Shown: positions 27,402 to 36,927, counted from the stretch's first letter. The stretch: DNA of 64,000 bases from Burkholderiales bacterium (GCA_020248785.1 JADCGX010000008.1:1-64000), one strand, 5' to 3'. Notes: generated from the sequence alone by a model not told the origin. Numbers and translations are program-made.

Positions 27402-28070
27402 TTAGCCGCGAACCCCGCTCGCCGTGCGCACCGTCGGCGGCGACGGCGGTGGCGTCATGCCCATCGAGACATACACGGCACTGAGCTTCTCCACGCCAAT
27501 CTCGGCCGGACGCACCCAGTCCGTGGGCACGTAGAGCAGCGCGCCGCCAATGGGCACGGGCGCGGTCGGGATCAGGATGGCAAGATACGGCCGGCCGTCG
27601 ATCAGCACCGGCTCCGGATTGGGCGCCAGCGCCAGCACCGCCGCCCCGCTGCCACCAAAGAAGCACCACACCGGGCGCATGGTGGCCAGATCGGGCCGGT
27701 CGGGCCGCTTGAGCACGCTGACGACCCGTTCCGCCACACCGTACAAATCGCCGATCAGCGGTATGCGGCGCAGCCAGCCGCGGATCATCTCGGCCCAGGG
27801 AAGTTCCAGCCCGCGCTGCACGAGCAAGCCGAGCACATAGACGACCGCCAGCAGGATGACGGTGCCCAGCAGGTAGGCAAACTCGGGCCGGCTGGTGAAC
27901 TGGTAGCCCAGCGCGGCAAACACGCGGCCCACCAGACTGCCCGGCCCGACGAAGCGCACGATCAGATCGACGATCCACGTGAGCACGGCGATCGTCAGGG
28001 CGGCTGGCAGCAGCACCAGCAGGCCGGCGAGCCAAGTGGCGGCAATCCGTCTGGCGATGGGCTTGATCAT
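27402..28070 (-). CDS. DUF502 membrane protein
   Basis: This 222-residue protein of the DUF502 family has two N-terminal helices (residues 10-35 and 65-90), a loop with RIPLIGDLYGVAERVVSVL, then a soluble beta-rich part (ATMRPVWCFFGG...LAILIPTAPVPIGGALLYVPTDWVRPAEI). The phrase IGGALLYVP resembles the family signature TGxxxxVP. The function is unknown in bacteria; a plant member (LCV/COV) affects vascular patterning. It lies upstream of the antiporter on the same strand with a 170-nt gap. Confidence 0.9.
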   Translation of the reverse strand: MIKPIARRIAATWLAGLLVLLPAALTIAVLTWIVDLIVRFVGPGSLVGRVFAALGYQFTSRPEFAYLLGTVILLAVVYVLGLLVQRGLELPWAEMIRGWLRRIPLIGDLYGVAERVVSVLKRPDRPDLATMRPVWCFFGGSGAAVLALAPNPEPVLIDGRPYLAILIPTAPVPIGGALLYVPTDWVRPAEIGVEKLSAVYVSMGMTPPPSPPTVRTASGVRG

Positions 28071-28645
28071 CCCGGCAGCTTAGAGCAGAGGGCCGGTCCA
28101 GCCCCGCCCGCGGCTGGAGTTCCCTACCAGAGAAGCGCCTGGCTTGCGAGGGTCGCAGGGCTGGCGCGGGCCCTTCTCAATTGAGCCGCTCGACTCGCAT
28201 TGCCTCGCGAATCGGCGACGCATGTCGCGGCCGAATTCCGTCGCGCGACGGCGACAGGCGCGATGCCGTGCCTGATGACCAAGCACGCGCAATCTCTCCG
28301 AGCAGGCCGACGCCGACTGCAACGTCAGTGCGAGAACTTGGCGTGCAGGCCTGTTGGGACCCAGGCGAGCGTGGCGAACAACGCATTCGGTCGACGTTCG
28401 CCGGTGGTACGCCGACGGTCTGTGTATCGGAGTACGCCGGTCCTGCACTGAATCTGCGAGGCCACGCGGGCGTGGCCGTTTCGCGCAAGCGGCGCGGGAG
28501 CAAAGGACGGTCGTTTGCTCCACAATGGATCCAGGAGCACAAGGCCCACGACAACCCGTTGCGCGAGCGCACACGGCACCGGGTCGCGACAGAGCGGGCC
28601 TGCGCCGCAACGGCGCGGCCTGGCGCACAAGGGACGGAGAACGAG
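28071..28645. other. Intergenic region, no gene recognised
   Basis: About 575 bases lie between the DUF502 start and the sulfatase pseudogene. Open frames here are Arg/Pro/Cys-rich with no family resemblance. Promoters for both divergent genes would lie here. I see no repeat, tRNA or clear hairpin. Confidence 0.5.
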
Positions 28646-30485
28646 ATGGCAGGCGAAAAGGAAAGCGAATTGAATTCACAGTACACCGCTTGACCCAGCG
28701 CAACCGACGATGCAGCTCCGTCATCCAGCCGCCGGGTGTTTCTGGCAACGGTGACCGCCGGCGCAGGATCGGCCTTGCTTGGCGGCACGACCGATGCGCA
28801 GGCCTCGGGGTCATCGGTGGCATCGGCGGCGCCGATCGCCCGCAAGCGCGGCGCGGCAGACAAGCACAACATCATCTTCGTTTTCACCGACCAGGAACGC
28901 TTCTTCCCGCGCCTGCCGGCCGGCTACAGCCTGCCGGGGCACGAGCGCCTCGCACGCAATGGCGTGACTTTCGAGAACCACTATTGCCCCGCGGTGATGT
29001 GCACTTCGTCCCGCGCGGTGCTGCTCACGGGCCTGCAGACCACCGACAACCGCATGTTCGAAAACGCCGACGCGCCTTGGGTGCAGGCCCTGTCGACCAA
29101 GGTGCCGACGGTTGGCCACATGCTGCGCAAGGCGGGTTACTACACCGCGTACAAAGGCAAGTGGGACCTGAACCGTGCGTTCGACGACAACGACGGGAAC
29201 AGGCTCTTCACGCGCGAGATGGAGGAGTACGGCTTCGCGGATTTCGCCTGGCCGGGCGACGTGCTGGCACACGGGCTGGGCGGCTACCGGTTCGACCACC
29301 TGATTTCGGGCAGCGCCATCTCCTGGCTGCGCAACAAGGGGCGGCCGCTCGCCGAAGACGGCAAGCCATGGGCGCTGTTCGTGAGCCTGGTCAACCCGCA
29401 CGACATCATGTACTTCAATACGGATCTTCCCGGCGAGCGGGTGCAGGACACCGGGCGCCTGATGATGCAGCCCACGAAGACGCCGCCGCATCCCGACTAC
29501 AAGGCGCGCTGGAATGCGCCGCTACCCGAGAACCTGACCCAGCCCTTCGACGAACCCGGGCGTCCGCGCGCGCATGGGGAGTTCGACCGCGCCTGGGGGG
29601 TACACGCTCGGGCGCATTCCGCACGAGGCGGCGCGTTGGCAGCGCTTCACCGACTACTACCTGAACTGCGTGCGCGCGGTCGATGCGCAATTGCTTGCCA
29701 TTCAGAGAGAACTGGAGGCGCTCGGTCTGTCGGACCGCACCATTTTCGTGTTCACGTCCGACCACGGCGAGATGGCGGGCGCGCATGGCCTGCGCGGCAA
29801 AGGTGCCTTCGCTTATGAAGAGACCACCCACCTGCCGATGTACATGACGCACCCGGACGTGCGTGGCGGGCAGACCTGCCGCGCCCTCACCAGCCACATC
29901 GACTTCGCGCCGACGCTGCTCGCGCTTGCCGGCATGGACCGTGCGCGGATGGGCGAGGCCGCCGGACGCGAGTTGCCGGGCAGGGATTTTCGCGGCGCCT
30001 TGGCCGCACCGGCCAGCGCGGGGGTCAATGCGGTGCGCGAGTCGGTGCTGTTCACCTTTAGCGGCCTGGCGCAGACCGACAGCAACTTGATGCGCGTCAT
30101 TGCAGAAGGCGCGAGCGCGGGCAAAGACGTTCAGACCGCGATCAAAGAGAGCGGCTTCAAGCCCGACCTGCGCAAGCGCGGCAGCCTGCGCATGGTCTTC
30201 GATGGACGTTACAAGTTCACGCGGTACTTCTCGCCACTGGAGCGCAACCGCCCAAACACGCTCGACGAGCTGTACAAGTGGAACGAGCCGGAGCTGTTCG
30301 ACCTGCGCAGCGACCCGCGCGAGATGAAGAACCTGGCCATGACCCAAGGCGTGAACGAGGCGTTGGTGCTTGCGATGAACGGCAAGCTCAACGCGGCGAT
30401 CGCCGCCGAAATGGGCAAGGATGACGGTCGCGAGATGCCGGCTGTCGATGGCATCAACTGGGCAGTCGACCGGATCGAACTGTAG
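28646..30485 (+). pseudogene. Tat-exported sulfatase, broken by stop and frameshift
   Basis: The pieces add up to one sulfatase-family gene of about 610 codons. ATG 28646 starts MAGEKESELNSQYTA, then TGA at 28691-28693 interrupts. The same frame resumes with SSSRRVFLATVTAGAGSALL, a twin-arginine signal, so the stop splits the leader. HNIIFVFTDQERF and the formylglycine site CTSSRAVLLTG follow. At the six-G run 29595-29600 the frame shifts by one; with five Gs it would continue as AWGYTLGRIPHEAARWQRFTDYY to VFTSDHGEMAGAHGL and end at 30485. GTG 28736 could start a leaderless, truncated product (28736-29818), and 29574-30485 is the second piece. Two lesions argue for a real pseudogene, though the G-run could be a read error. 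Confidence 0.8.
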
Positions 30486-30713
30486 CCGCCCGCGCCAGAC
30501 GGCATGGTCGTCTGTCCGGCGCCGGGCACGCCTGGGAGCCCATCGATGCCCACGCGAACGCCGTACCCGGTTGCAAGACAGACAATGGCGCCACGCGCTC
30601 GCGAGGAACCACGACCTGCGCCGGACGGAGGGGACAAAGGGCCGGAACAACCCGGCCACTTGTTCATCAACAGGTGCGAAGATCGATGCTCCAATGGACC
30701 TCTGGCACGTCGT

Positions 30714-31169
30714 CTGCCCACCGCGCACCTCGCCGCGCCACGCGCCGGCTTCCCGGCCTCGGCGTTTCACAACGTGTTTGAAGCGCTGCAGATCGCCTTC
30801 CAGGCGCGCGGTGACCAAACCCAGCGCGTCGCCCACGTTCTCGATGAAGCCCTCCGGCTCATGGCGCATCGTCACTTCAACCAGGCTTGAGTCGTCGCCA
30901 TGCGGCGTAAAGACGGCGCGACCGTGGTTTGGTTTGCCCGAAGTGCTTTCTCGGGCAATGACCACGTCGGGCACCTGCTCGGTGATCTCGGCCATCCACT
31001 GCACGTCCTTGCCGCCGATCTCGGCGTTCCAATGCAGGTGAGTGTCGTCAGTCTGTCGGATCGACTTGACGCCCTCCATGAAGTGGGGGAAGTCCTCGAA
31101 CTGCGTGGTCTGCTTGTAGTCGGTGCTGCGCGGCGCGTTGACGACAACCGACTTGGTGATGGTCTCCAT
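30714..31169 (-). CDS. SRPBCC-family protein lacking its own stop codon
   Basis: From ATG 31169 the frame encodes a polyketide cyclase/dehydrase-like SRPBCC domain of about 150 residues. It runs METITKSVVVNAPRSTDYK, FEDFPHFMEGVKSIRQ, LHWNAEIGGKDVQWMAEITEQVPD, EPEGFIENVGDALGLVTARLEGDLQRFKHVV and RGREAGAWRGEV, where this family usually ends. No stop follows: the frame runs on for some 430 codons to 29415, antisense to the sulfatase pseudogene, with no domain in it. The end given here is the end of the recognisable domain. Such proteins bind hydrophobic ligands and are often stress-related. The 3' end was probably lost in the same rearrangements that damaged the neighbours. Confidence 0.6.
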
Positions 31170-31311
31170 GGTGCTTGCCTCCTGAAAAACACAGGAGGCG
31201 GCAAGACAAGTACCGCTGGCGTGGGGCGCCTGTCGGATGCGTCTGCAAGCGGCCGGCAACCGGCAACTGGAACGTGAGCGCGGAGAACCGAACTGGGGAT
31301 TGGGAACGGCG

Positions 31312-31385
31312 TGGAGCGGGTGATGGGAATCGAACCCACGTCTTGAGCTTGGGAAGCTCAGGTCCTGCCATTGAACGACACCCGC
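31312..31385 (-). tRNA. tRNA-Gly (anticodon CCC)
   Basis: On the minus strand the sequence folds as a complete cloverleaf. The acceptor stem is GCGGGTG/CACCCGC. The D arm contains TTCAATGGCAGGA. The anticodon stem is TGAGC/GCTCA with loop TTCCCAA, so the anticodon is CCC. The T arm contains GGTTCGATTCC, and discriminator T is followed by an encoded CCA. The tRNA reads glycine GGG codons. Confidence 0.96.
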
Positions 31386-31998
31386 GCGGCCGCAACTTTA
31401 CAACACCGCTGCCGCACTGCGGACCGCCAGCGGGGCATGCGCGGGCGTCCGGCGCGCCGCCGCTGCTCTCCCATCGCGAGCGGCGAAGCGAGCGCGGTCA
31501 CGCGGCCTTGCAGCGGCGCTTCGATCGCAGCCCAGCCCAAATCGGCAGGAAGCTACGGATGCTGCGCGAAGCGCGCCCGCAGGGCGCGGAGAAATTGTGC
31601 ATTGGCCTGCGCAGTCATGCGGCCCCCTTAGCGCTGCACGCCGCGGGCAGGCAATGCCATGCCGCACCGCGCGTCGCCACCTGGCCCTGCACCAACCCGG
31701 ATGTTTCACCAGCTCGCCTCCGCGGGCGATGATTCTCACTCTGTAACCGGCGTGGTGAAGTTCATGTTTGGACAGAACCGATTTGGCCGTCGGAGCGACG
31801 CGGGCTTGCGCGGCGCCTCCGCCTTCGCGGGGGCAGGCTCTGCGCGTCCAGCTCGCGCTGAAGTGCTCGCCGATGCCTGCGGGCATCGACGACGCCCCTG
31901 CCGTCCAATCTGGCTCACGCACGCATCCGCGCAACTCGCGCGTCCCTGATGAAGCATCCGGGCTAAGCTGCGCGCCGCAACTCGATCCAGCCCGAACG
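31386..31998. other. Intergenic region with a REP-like hairpin
   Basis: The 613 bases between the tRNA and the DUF3297 gene hold no recognisable gene; all frames are Arg/Ala/Pro-rich. A REP-like palindrome lies at 31815-31838. The promoter of the minus-strand tRNA gene should be in the first 60 bases. Confidence 0.5.
31815..31838 (-). repeat. REP-like palindromic element, copy 1
   Basis: On the minus strand this 24-mer reads GCCTGCCCCCGCGA followed by AGGCGGAGGC, forming a GC-rich hairpin. It matches the element at 38189-38212 at 22 of 24 positions. Confidence 0.55.
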
Positions 31999-32277
31999 AT
32001 GGATGACGAAACCAAGCCCCGCCCGCCCCTGCCCGACCGCCTGTGCACGGACCTGCGCAGTCCGCACTACAACAAAGCGGTGCTCGAACACGAGATCGTC
32101 ATCCGCTTCAACGGCAAGGACCGCACGGATGTCGACGAGTACTGCATCAGCGAGGGCTGGATCAAGGTGGCCGCCGGCAAGACGCTCGACCGGCGCGGCA
32201 ATCCTCTGCTGATCAAGCTCAAGGGCAAGGTCGAAGCGTCTTATCGCTCTGACCGGGACGCGCCCCCAGTCGGCTAG
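31999..32277 (+). CDS. DUF3297 protein
   Basis: This 92-residue cytoplasmic protein matches DUF3297 over its whole length. PPLPDRLCTDLRSPHYNKAVLEHEI is followed by the conserved VIRFNGKDRTDVDEYCISEGWIKVAAGKTLDRRGNPLLIKLKGKVEA. The family is small (about 80-95 residues), widespread in Proteobacteria, and of unknown function. ATG 31999 gives the normal N-terminus. It is convergent with the phospholipase D gene, 5 nt apart. Confidence 0.9.
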   Translation: MDDETKPRPPLPDRLCTDLRSPHYNKAVLEHEIVIRFNGKDRTDVDEYCISEGWIKVAAGKTLDRRGNPLLIKLKGKVEASYRSDRDAPPVG

Positions 32278-32282
32278 CCGGA

Positions 32283-33785
32283 CTACAGCAGCGGCCGCAG
32301 CGGCAGCCACTGCAGCGCGCGCACGGCGGCGTTCTTCCAGTACGAGACCATCGGGTCGGGCGGGTCGGTGGCGGCATTCCAGCTGTTGCCCGGGGCCATG
32401 TCCGTCTCGATCAACGTCTGGACGGCGCGCGCCACCGCCGCATCGTGGATCACCGCGCCGACCTCGGTGTTCAGGTTCTCCGAGCGCGGGTCGAGGTTGT
32501 AGGTGCCGATGTACGTGATGCGGCCGTCGATGACCATCGTCTTGGCGTGCAGCGAGAAAATCGGCTGCGGCCCGCGCGGTGTCACCACGCGCTGCTGCAT
32601 CATGCGCAGCTGCACCTGGGCGTCCGGCCGGTACTCGTAGATCTGCAGCCCCATGGCCAATAGCTGGCGCCGTTGCTGCCGGTAGCCACTGAAGGCCGGC
32701 AGGTTGTCGGTGCTGGCAAGCGAGTTGGTGTTGATGCGCACCGTGACCCCGCGCGCACGCAGGCCACGAAACAGCTCCAGCGCACGGTCCGACAGCACCA
32801 GATACGGCGTCTGGATGACGACCTCGCGTTGCGCCGTGCTGAGCAGCTTTGCAAGGGCGGCCGAGCTGTCGCCGCCGCCGCCGAGCCCCGCCTGTCCATC
32901 GTTCTTGCCCGGCCGGTCGTGGATGAATTCCACCTGCGTCCACACCATGGCGCCCGCCACGCGCGGGAACGACTCGGGGGTCGCCTCGATGGCACGCCGC
33001 ACCTCCGGCGCGAAGTTCTCGGGCGCGCGTGCATAGGCCGCAAGGTCGCGATAGATCTGCTGCACCTCGGCATCGGTCACCTTGACGTTCTTCTGCATCA
33101 GGCCCATGCCGTCGTACAAATCTTCGATTCGCGCGGCCAGCGGGCTGGCCCAGAATGTCTCGAAATTAGCGCGCATCGCCTGCACCGCCCCACCGAACAG
33201 CACCACATCGCGATCGCGGAAGTTGTAGCGCTGGTTGTAGTCGAAGTACTCGGTGGCCATGTTGCGGCCCCCGGTGATGCCGACCTTGCCATCGACGATC
33301 AGCGTCTTGTCGTGCATGCGCTGATTGACGGCACGGAAGTCCCTGATGACATTGAGCACGCGGGTGGTGAGCGGCACGCCGACCGAGGTCTTGGGGTTGT
33401 AGATGCGGATGTCGACCTTCGGATGCTTGGCCAGCGCCAGCAGCGACTTGTCCGGCGCGTCGATCATCAGATCATCCACCAGCACGCGCACCGCCACGCC
33501 GCGATTGGCCGCGCGCAGCAGCGCTTCGGCGGCCAGGATGCCGATGTTGTCGGTGCTCCAGATGAAGTACTGCACCTCGATCGACCGCTCGGCCTGCTCG
33601 ACCAGCCAGGCGCGCGCCAAGAGCGCTTCTTGCGGATCGTCGAGCACGTAGACGCCGGTCTTGCCCGGATTGGCGGCAACGAGCGCGTCGGCTTGCGCTA
33701 TGCCACGCTCGGCGGCCGGCGCGAGCGCCGCCCCGCTCGCAAACAACGCAAGCGCAACCAACGCCGCCAGGCACAAGCGCCCCAT
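32283..33785 (-). CDS. Phospholipase D-family protein (cardiolipin synthase-like)
   Basis: This 500-residue exported or membrane-anchored protein has two HKD motifs: MHDKTLIVDGKVGITGGRN (about residues 185-203) and SLHAKTMVIDGRITYIGTYNLD (about 415-436). Residues 1-24 form a hydrophobic leader (LCLAALVALALFASGAAL). The family includes ClsC-type cardiolipin synthases and other phosphatidyl transferases; VQYFIWSTDNIG near the N-terminus fits this group. The start ATG 33785 overlaps the TGA of a cdsA remnant (TGATG), a sign that the gene was once downstream in a phospholipid operon. Upstream sequence is now scrambled, so its promoter may be lost or new. Confidence 0.9.
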   Translation of the reverse strand: MGRLCLAALVALALFASGAALAPAAERGIAQADALVAANPGKTGVYVLDDPQEALLARAWLVEQAERSIEVQYFIWSTDNIGILAAEALLRAANRGVAVRVLVDDLMIDAPDKSLLALAKHPKVDIRIYNPKTSVGVPLTTRVLNVIRDFRAVNQRMHDKTLIVDGKVGITGGRNMATEYFDYNQRYNFRDRDVVLFGGAVQAMRANFETFWASPLAARIEDLYDGMGLMQKNVKVTDAEVQQIYRDLAAYARAPENFAPEVRRAIEATPESFPRVAGAMVWTQVEFIHDRPGKNDGQAGLGGGGDSSAALAKLLSTAQREVVIQTPYLVLSDRALELFRGLRARGVTVRINTNSLASTDNLPAFSGYRQQRRQLLAMGLQIYEYRPDAQVQLRMMQQRVVTPRGPQPIFSLHAKTMVIDGRITYIGTYNLDPRSENLNTEVGAVIHDAAVARAVQTLIETDMAPGNSWNAATDPPDPMVSYWKNAAVRALQWLPLRPLL

Positions 33786-33868
33786 CACACCGTCCACCAA
33801 TAGCGCGTGACGTGGAAAAACACCGGGGCGGCGAACACGACGGAGTCGAGCCGGTCGAGCATGCGTTT
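33785..33868 (-). pseudogene. Phosphatidate cytidylyltransferase remnant (C-terminus)
   Basis: The minus-strand frame reads KRMLDRLDSVVFAAPVFFHVTRYWW and stops at TGA 33787-33785. This resembles the C-terminus of CdsA, where a GHGG(x)LDR(x)DSxxFAAPxF block is conserved. Only this end remains; the frame upstream is unrelated. The stop overlaps the ATG of the phospholipase D gene. Confidence 0.6.
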
Positions 33869-34062
33869 CGTTGCCTTCATCATCATCGAACTTGCACGCG
33901 CCGTCACCGACGTGCGGGCCCTCTGGATAGGCAGCGGGCCGACCGCCGCGCCCACGCTGTACTTCGCGAACCACCGCAGCCACGGCGACTTTCGTGCTGC
34001 TCCGGGCCCGTCTGCTGGCCGACTTGCAGGCGGGCACGGGGCCGGTGGCGGGTGCGGACTCG
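33861..34062 (+). pseudogene. Lysophospholipid acyltransferase (PlsC) remnant
   Basis: On the plus strand, ATG 33861 opens RFVAFIIIELARAVTDVRALWIG and leads to YFANHRSHGDF, which contains acyltransferase motif I (H-x4-D). At 33993 one extra C shifts the frame. In the next frame VLLRARLL and LQAGTGPVAGADS continue the homology, and then it stops abruptly at about 34062. This is the 5' third of a PlsC-like gene. It lies in the opposite direction to the cdsA and CDP-alcohol transferase remnants on its two sides. Confidence 0.6.
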
Positions 34063-34065
34063 GCG

Positions 34066-34337
34066 CATGAGGCAGATGACCAGGGCGATCAGCCCTGCCT
34101 GCCAGAAAGTGAACGGTCTGATCCGGCGCTCGCCCGCGGCGAGCGTCCATGTGAGCGACGGCCCGAGTGCCACTGAGACCGCGCAAGCTGCAACCGAGAC
34201 CTGATTGGCGGTCACGCCCGCCGCATGCAGCCGCCGCACCAGGGGACGCAGCAGCGCCTGGAACCGCGGCTTGAGCAGATAGATAGACACCGCCGAACCC
34301 CCTGCCGAGACATCGCTCTCGTTGCGCTCGACCGTCA
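34066..34337 (-). pseudogene. CDP-alcohol phosphatidyltransferase remnant (N-terminus)
   Basis: From ATG 34337 the minus strand encodes SAVSIYLLKPRFQALLRPLVRRLHAAGVTANQVSVAACAVSVALG, the start of a CDP-alcohol phosphatidyltransferase, then a second hydrophobic stretch. The catalytic DGxxAR...GxxxDxxxD block that should follow is missing, and the frame turns into Arg-rich sequence ending at 33904. The homology breaks at about the point where the inverted PlsC fragment ends. Confidence 0.6.
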
Positions 34338-34526
34338 TCACCGACCAGGTCGAACGCTGCGCAGGATAAGAGCGGTCGCGGCGCGGCGGTCAGCCAATCA
34401 GCATGCGCGTGCGCTTCTTCCAACACGCATCGGCCCACGCCGTGCGGCCGATGCGCCAAGCTCCACTAACATTGGTCCCGGGGAGGCCACGCGGACGGCG
34501 ACGGCGCGTGCAGCCGTGGAGACGAC

Positions 34527-35000
34527 ATGAGTCAGCAACATCAGTTCGAGGGCCGGCTGGCGTGGACCGGCACGGCAAGCACGGCCGGCGACGGCAAAAT
34601 CAGGTTGGCGCGGGCGTTTCGCATCGACTTCGAGGGCAAGGCACCCGTGGAGGGCTCGGCGCCGGCGGTGTTCAACGGCGACGAGAGCAAGCACAACCCG
34701 GAGACGCTGATGGTCTCCTCGATCATGGCCTGCCATCACCTGACCTATCTTGCAGTGGCCGAGCGCGCGGGCATCAGCGTCGCCACGTATCACGACCACG
34801 CCACCGGCACGCTGGCGATCAAGGACGGCAAGATGCGCATGGTCGAGGTCGTACTGCGGCCGCAGGTCACGATCACCGATCCGGCGCAGATCGAGCGCGC
34901 CACCGCGCTGCATGCCAAGGCGCACGAGAACTGCTTCATGTCGAACTCGGTCAACTTCGAGGTCGTCGTGCAGCCCGACGTCAAGCTCGCGGCGCAGTAG
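34527..35000 (+). CDS. OsmC-family protein
   Basis: This 157-residue protein is of the OsmC/Ohr superfamily, thiol-dependent hydroperoxide-reducing dimers. The first conserved Cys is in MACHHLTYLAVAERAGI (about residue 69), and the second is in AHENCFMSNSV (about residue 138). This is the spacing of OsmC-like peroxidases. ATG 34527 starts at the family N-terminus. The methyltransferase gene starts 9 nt after its stop, so they are probably co-transcribed. Confidence 0.92.
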   Translation: MSQQHQFEGRLAWTGTASTAGDGKIRLARAFRIDFEGKAPVEGSAPAVFNGDESKHNPETLMVSSIMACHHLTYLAVAERAGISVATYHDHATGTLAIKDGKMRMVEVVLRPQVTITDPAQIERATALHAKAHENCFMSNSVNFEVVVQPDVKLAAQ

Positions 35001-35009
35001 GCATACCGC

Positions 35010-35783
35010 ATGGCCCGCGCACGGCGACGGCCCTCGCCCGGGCAACAGGACTGCCGCCTCTATGGCGATCTGGCCACGTGGTGGCCGCTGCTGTCGCCGC
35101 CGTCGCATTACGTCGATGAAGCGAAGCTGCTCAATCTGCGCATCACGCGCGAGACCGGCTGGAGCACCCGGCGCGGCAAAACGGCACTGGAACTGGGCAG
35201 TGGCGGGGGCAGCCTCGCCTGGCACCTGAAGCGGCGCTTTCGCATGACGCTGGTCGACCGCTCGCCGCGGATGCTCAAGGTGAGTCGCGCCGCCAACCCG
35301 GAGTGCGAGCACCTGCGCGGCGACATGACCACCGTGCGCCTGGGACGGCTGTTCGACTTCGTGCTGATCCACGATGCGATCGAGTACATGACGAGCGAGG
35401 CGATGCTGCGTGCCGCCTTGGCCACTGCCGCCGCGCACTGCAAACCGGGCGGCTTGCTGATGGTGGTGCCCGATTGCGTGCGCGAGACCTTTCGGCCCGG
35501 CACCGAGCACGGCGGCGAGGACGGCGCCGATGGCCGCGGCCTGCGCTATGTCGAGTGGGTGTTCGACCCCGACCCCAGCGACACGAGCTACGAGGGCGTG
35601 TTCGCCTTCTTGCTGCGCGATGCGCGCGGCCGCATCACCGTTCAGACCGACCGCCATCGCTGCGGCCTCTTCGGTCGGCGGCAGTGGCTCGCATGGATCA
35701 AGCACGCCGGCTTCACGCGCGTGACCTCGCTCATCGACCCCTACCGGCGCGAGGTCTTCACCGGCATCCGCAGCGCTGCATGA
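35010..35783 (+). CDS. Class I SAM-dependent methyltransferase
   Basis: This 257-residue protein has a Rossmann methyltransferase core. SAM-binding motif I is [15 protein letters not shown] (about residues 58-72). LVDRSPRML is motif post-[13 protein letters not shown] is motif II, and [13 protein letters not shown] is motif III. The substrate is unknown. N-terminal [22 protein letters not shown] resembles small-molecule methyltransferases rather than RNA enzymes. It sits between osmC (9 nt) and trmB (ATGA overlap). Confidence 0.9.
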   Translation: MARARRRPSPGQQDCRLYGDLATWWPLLSPPSHYVDEAKLLNLRITRETGWSTRRGKTALELGSGGGSLAWHLKRRFRMTLVDRSPRMLKVSRAANPECEHLRGDMTTVRLGRLFDFVLIHDAIEYMTSEAMLRAALATAAAHCKPGGLLMVVPDCVRETFRPGTEHGGEDGADGRGLRYVEWVFDPDPSDTSYEGVFAFLLRDARGRITVQTDRHRCGLFGRRQWLAWIKHAGFTRVTSLIDPYRREVFTGIRSAA

Positions 35784-36544
35784 CCCAAGGACCCGACGCT
35801 CCCCACCGCGCGGCCGCACCGGCACAGGCAATCGGCGACGCGCCGCAAGGCGAGCCGACGCGTAGTGCCACGCACATCCGCAGCTTTGTCACCCGGCGCG
35901 GGCACATCAGTGCTGCGCAGGAACGCGCCCTGCGCGAGGTTCTGCCACGCGTGCGGCTCGCGTATGCCGCACACCCGCTCGATCTCGTCGCCGCATTCGG
36001 CCGCAGCGCCCCCACGGTGCTCGAGATCGGCTTCGGCATGGGCGAGACGACGGCGGCGATTGCACACCGCCGGCCCGACGTGAACTTTCTCGCCATCGAC
36101 GTGTTTGCCGCGGGCTGCGGTGCCCTGGCCAAGCGCATCGACGAGATGGCGCTTAGCAACCTGCGGGTGATGCAGCACGACGCGGTGGAGATCGTGCGCG
36201 ACATGCTGATGCCCGACCTGCTGGCGGGCGTGCACATCTACTTTCCGGACCCCTGGCCCAAGGCGCGCCATCACAAGCGGCGCCTGGTGGCCCCGCCCTT
36301 CGTCGCGTTGCTGGCCAGCCGCATCGCACCCGGCGGCTACCTGCATTGCGCGACGGACTGGCAGCACTATGCCGAGCAGATGCTGGCGGTGCTCTCGGCC
36401 GAAGCGCTGCTCGAAAACCTGCACGAGAGCTATGCGCCGGCACCGCGCAACCCGCTCGCCGAGCGCCCGACCACCAAATTCCATGCGCGCGGCACCCGGC
36501 TGGGTCATGGGGTGTGGGATCTCGTGTTCAAGCGCAAGGGCTGA
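35780..36544 (+). CDS. trmB: tRNA (guanine-N7-)-methyltransferase
   Basis: This 254-residue enzyme makes m7G46 in tRNA. SAM motif [21 protein letters not shown], and the family signature [17 protein letters not shown] are present, as are [13 protein letters not shown] and [17 protein letters not shown]. The Ala-rich first 30 residues are longer than in E. coli. ATG 35780 overlaps the TGA of the preceding gene (ATGA), which decides the start. Downstream lies the IS4 fragment, so the chromosome was interrupted within about 100 bases of trmB. Confidence 0.96.
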   Translation: MTQGPDAPHRAAAPAQAIGDAPQGEPTRSATHIRSFVTRRGHISAAQERALREVLPRVRLAYAAHPLDLVAAFGRSAPTVLEIGFGMGETTAAIAHRRPDVNFLAIDVFAAGCGALAKRIDEMALSNLRVMQHDAVEIVRDMLMPDLLAGVHIYFPDPWPKARHHKRRLVAPPFVALLASRIAPGGYLHCATDWQHYAEQMLAVLSAEALLENLHESYAPAPRNPLAERPTTKFHARGTRLGHGVWDLVFKRKG

Positions 36545-36654
36545 CCGCTGCCAACGACGCACCGATCGTTGGTCTACCAGGGCGACGCGGCGCTTGCTGA
36601 GACGGCAGCTTTGGGCGCGATGGCCAAGGCGCTGGTGACCGGCGAGCCCGTCTT

Positions 36655-36927
36655 CTCAAGTGGATCAAGCAGCACCTGCGCATCAAGGCCTTCTTCGGCA
36701 CCAGCGAGGACGCAGTGAAGACGCAGATATGGATCGCCGTGGCGACCTACGTGCTGATCACCATCGTCAAAAGGCGCGCGATGCTGCCCCATAGCCTTTG
36801 CGAACTCCTACAGACCCTGAGTCTGACTATGTTGGAGACAACACCAATGGATCAACTGCTTACGCGACCACCGCCGTCAGCAGATGATGACCAACAGCTT
36901 GCTCTCCTATGACGGACGTTGGGACAC
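36655..36927 (+). mobile_element. IS4-type transposase fragment, left copy
   Basis: This is the last ~85 codons of an IS4-family transposase: KWIKQHLRIKAFFGTSEDAVKTQIWIAVATYVL (the Y-(2)-R-(3)-E region's downstream part), ending at TGA 36910-36912. The IS right end is probably at GTTGGGACAC (36918-36927), since identity with the second copy stops there. Everything upstream of the KWIKQ block is missing, and the junction lost one base (TTCTCAAG versus TTCTTCAAG). Identity to 38222-38494 is about 99% (three differences seen). Confidence 0.85.

Noticed and set aside
28691..28693. TGA in the sulfatase leader as a selenocysteine or recoded codon
   Set aside because: A signal peptide needs no selenocysteine, no SECIS-like hairpin is evident, and a second lesion lies downstream, so a pseudogene is simpler.
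30498..30520. CAGACG...CGTCTG hairpin after the sulfatase pseudogene as a terminator
   Set aside because: The stem is only 6 bp and no T-run follows.
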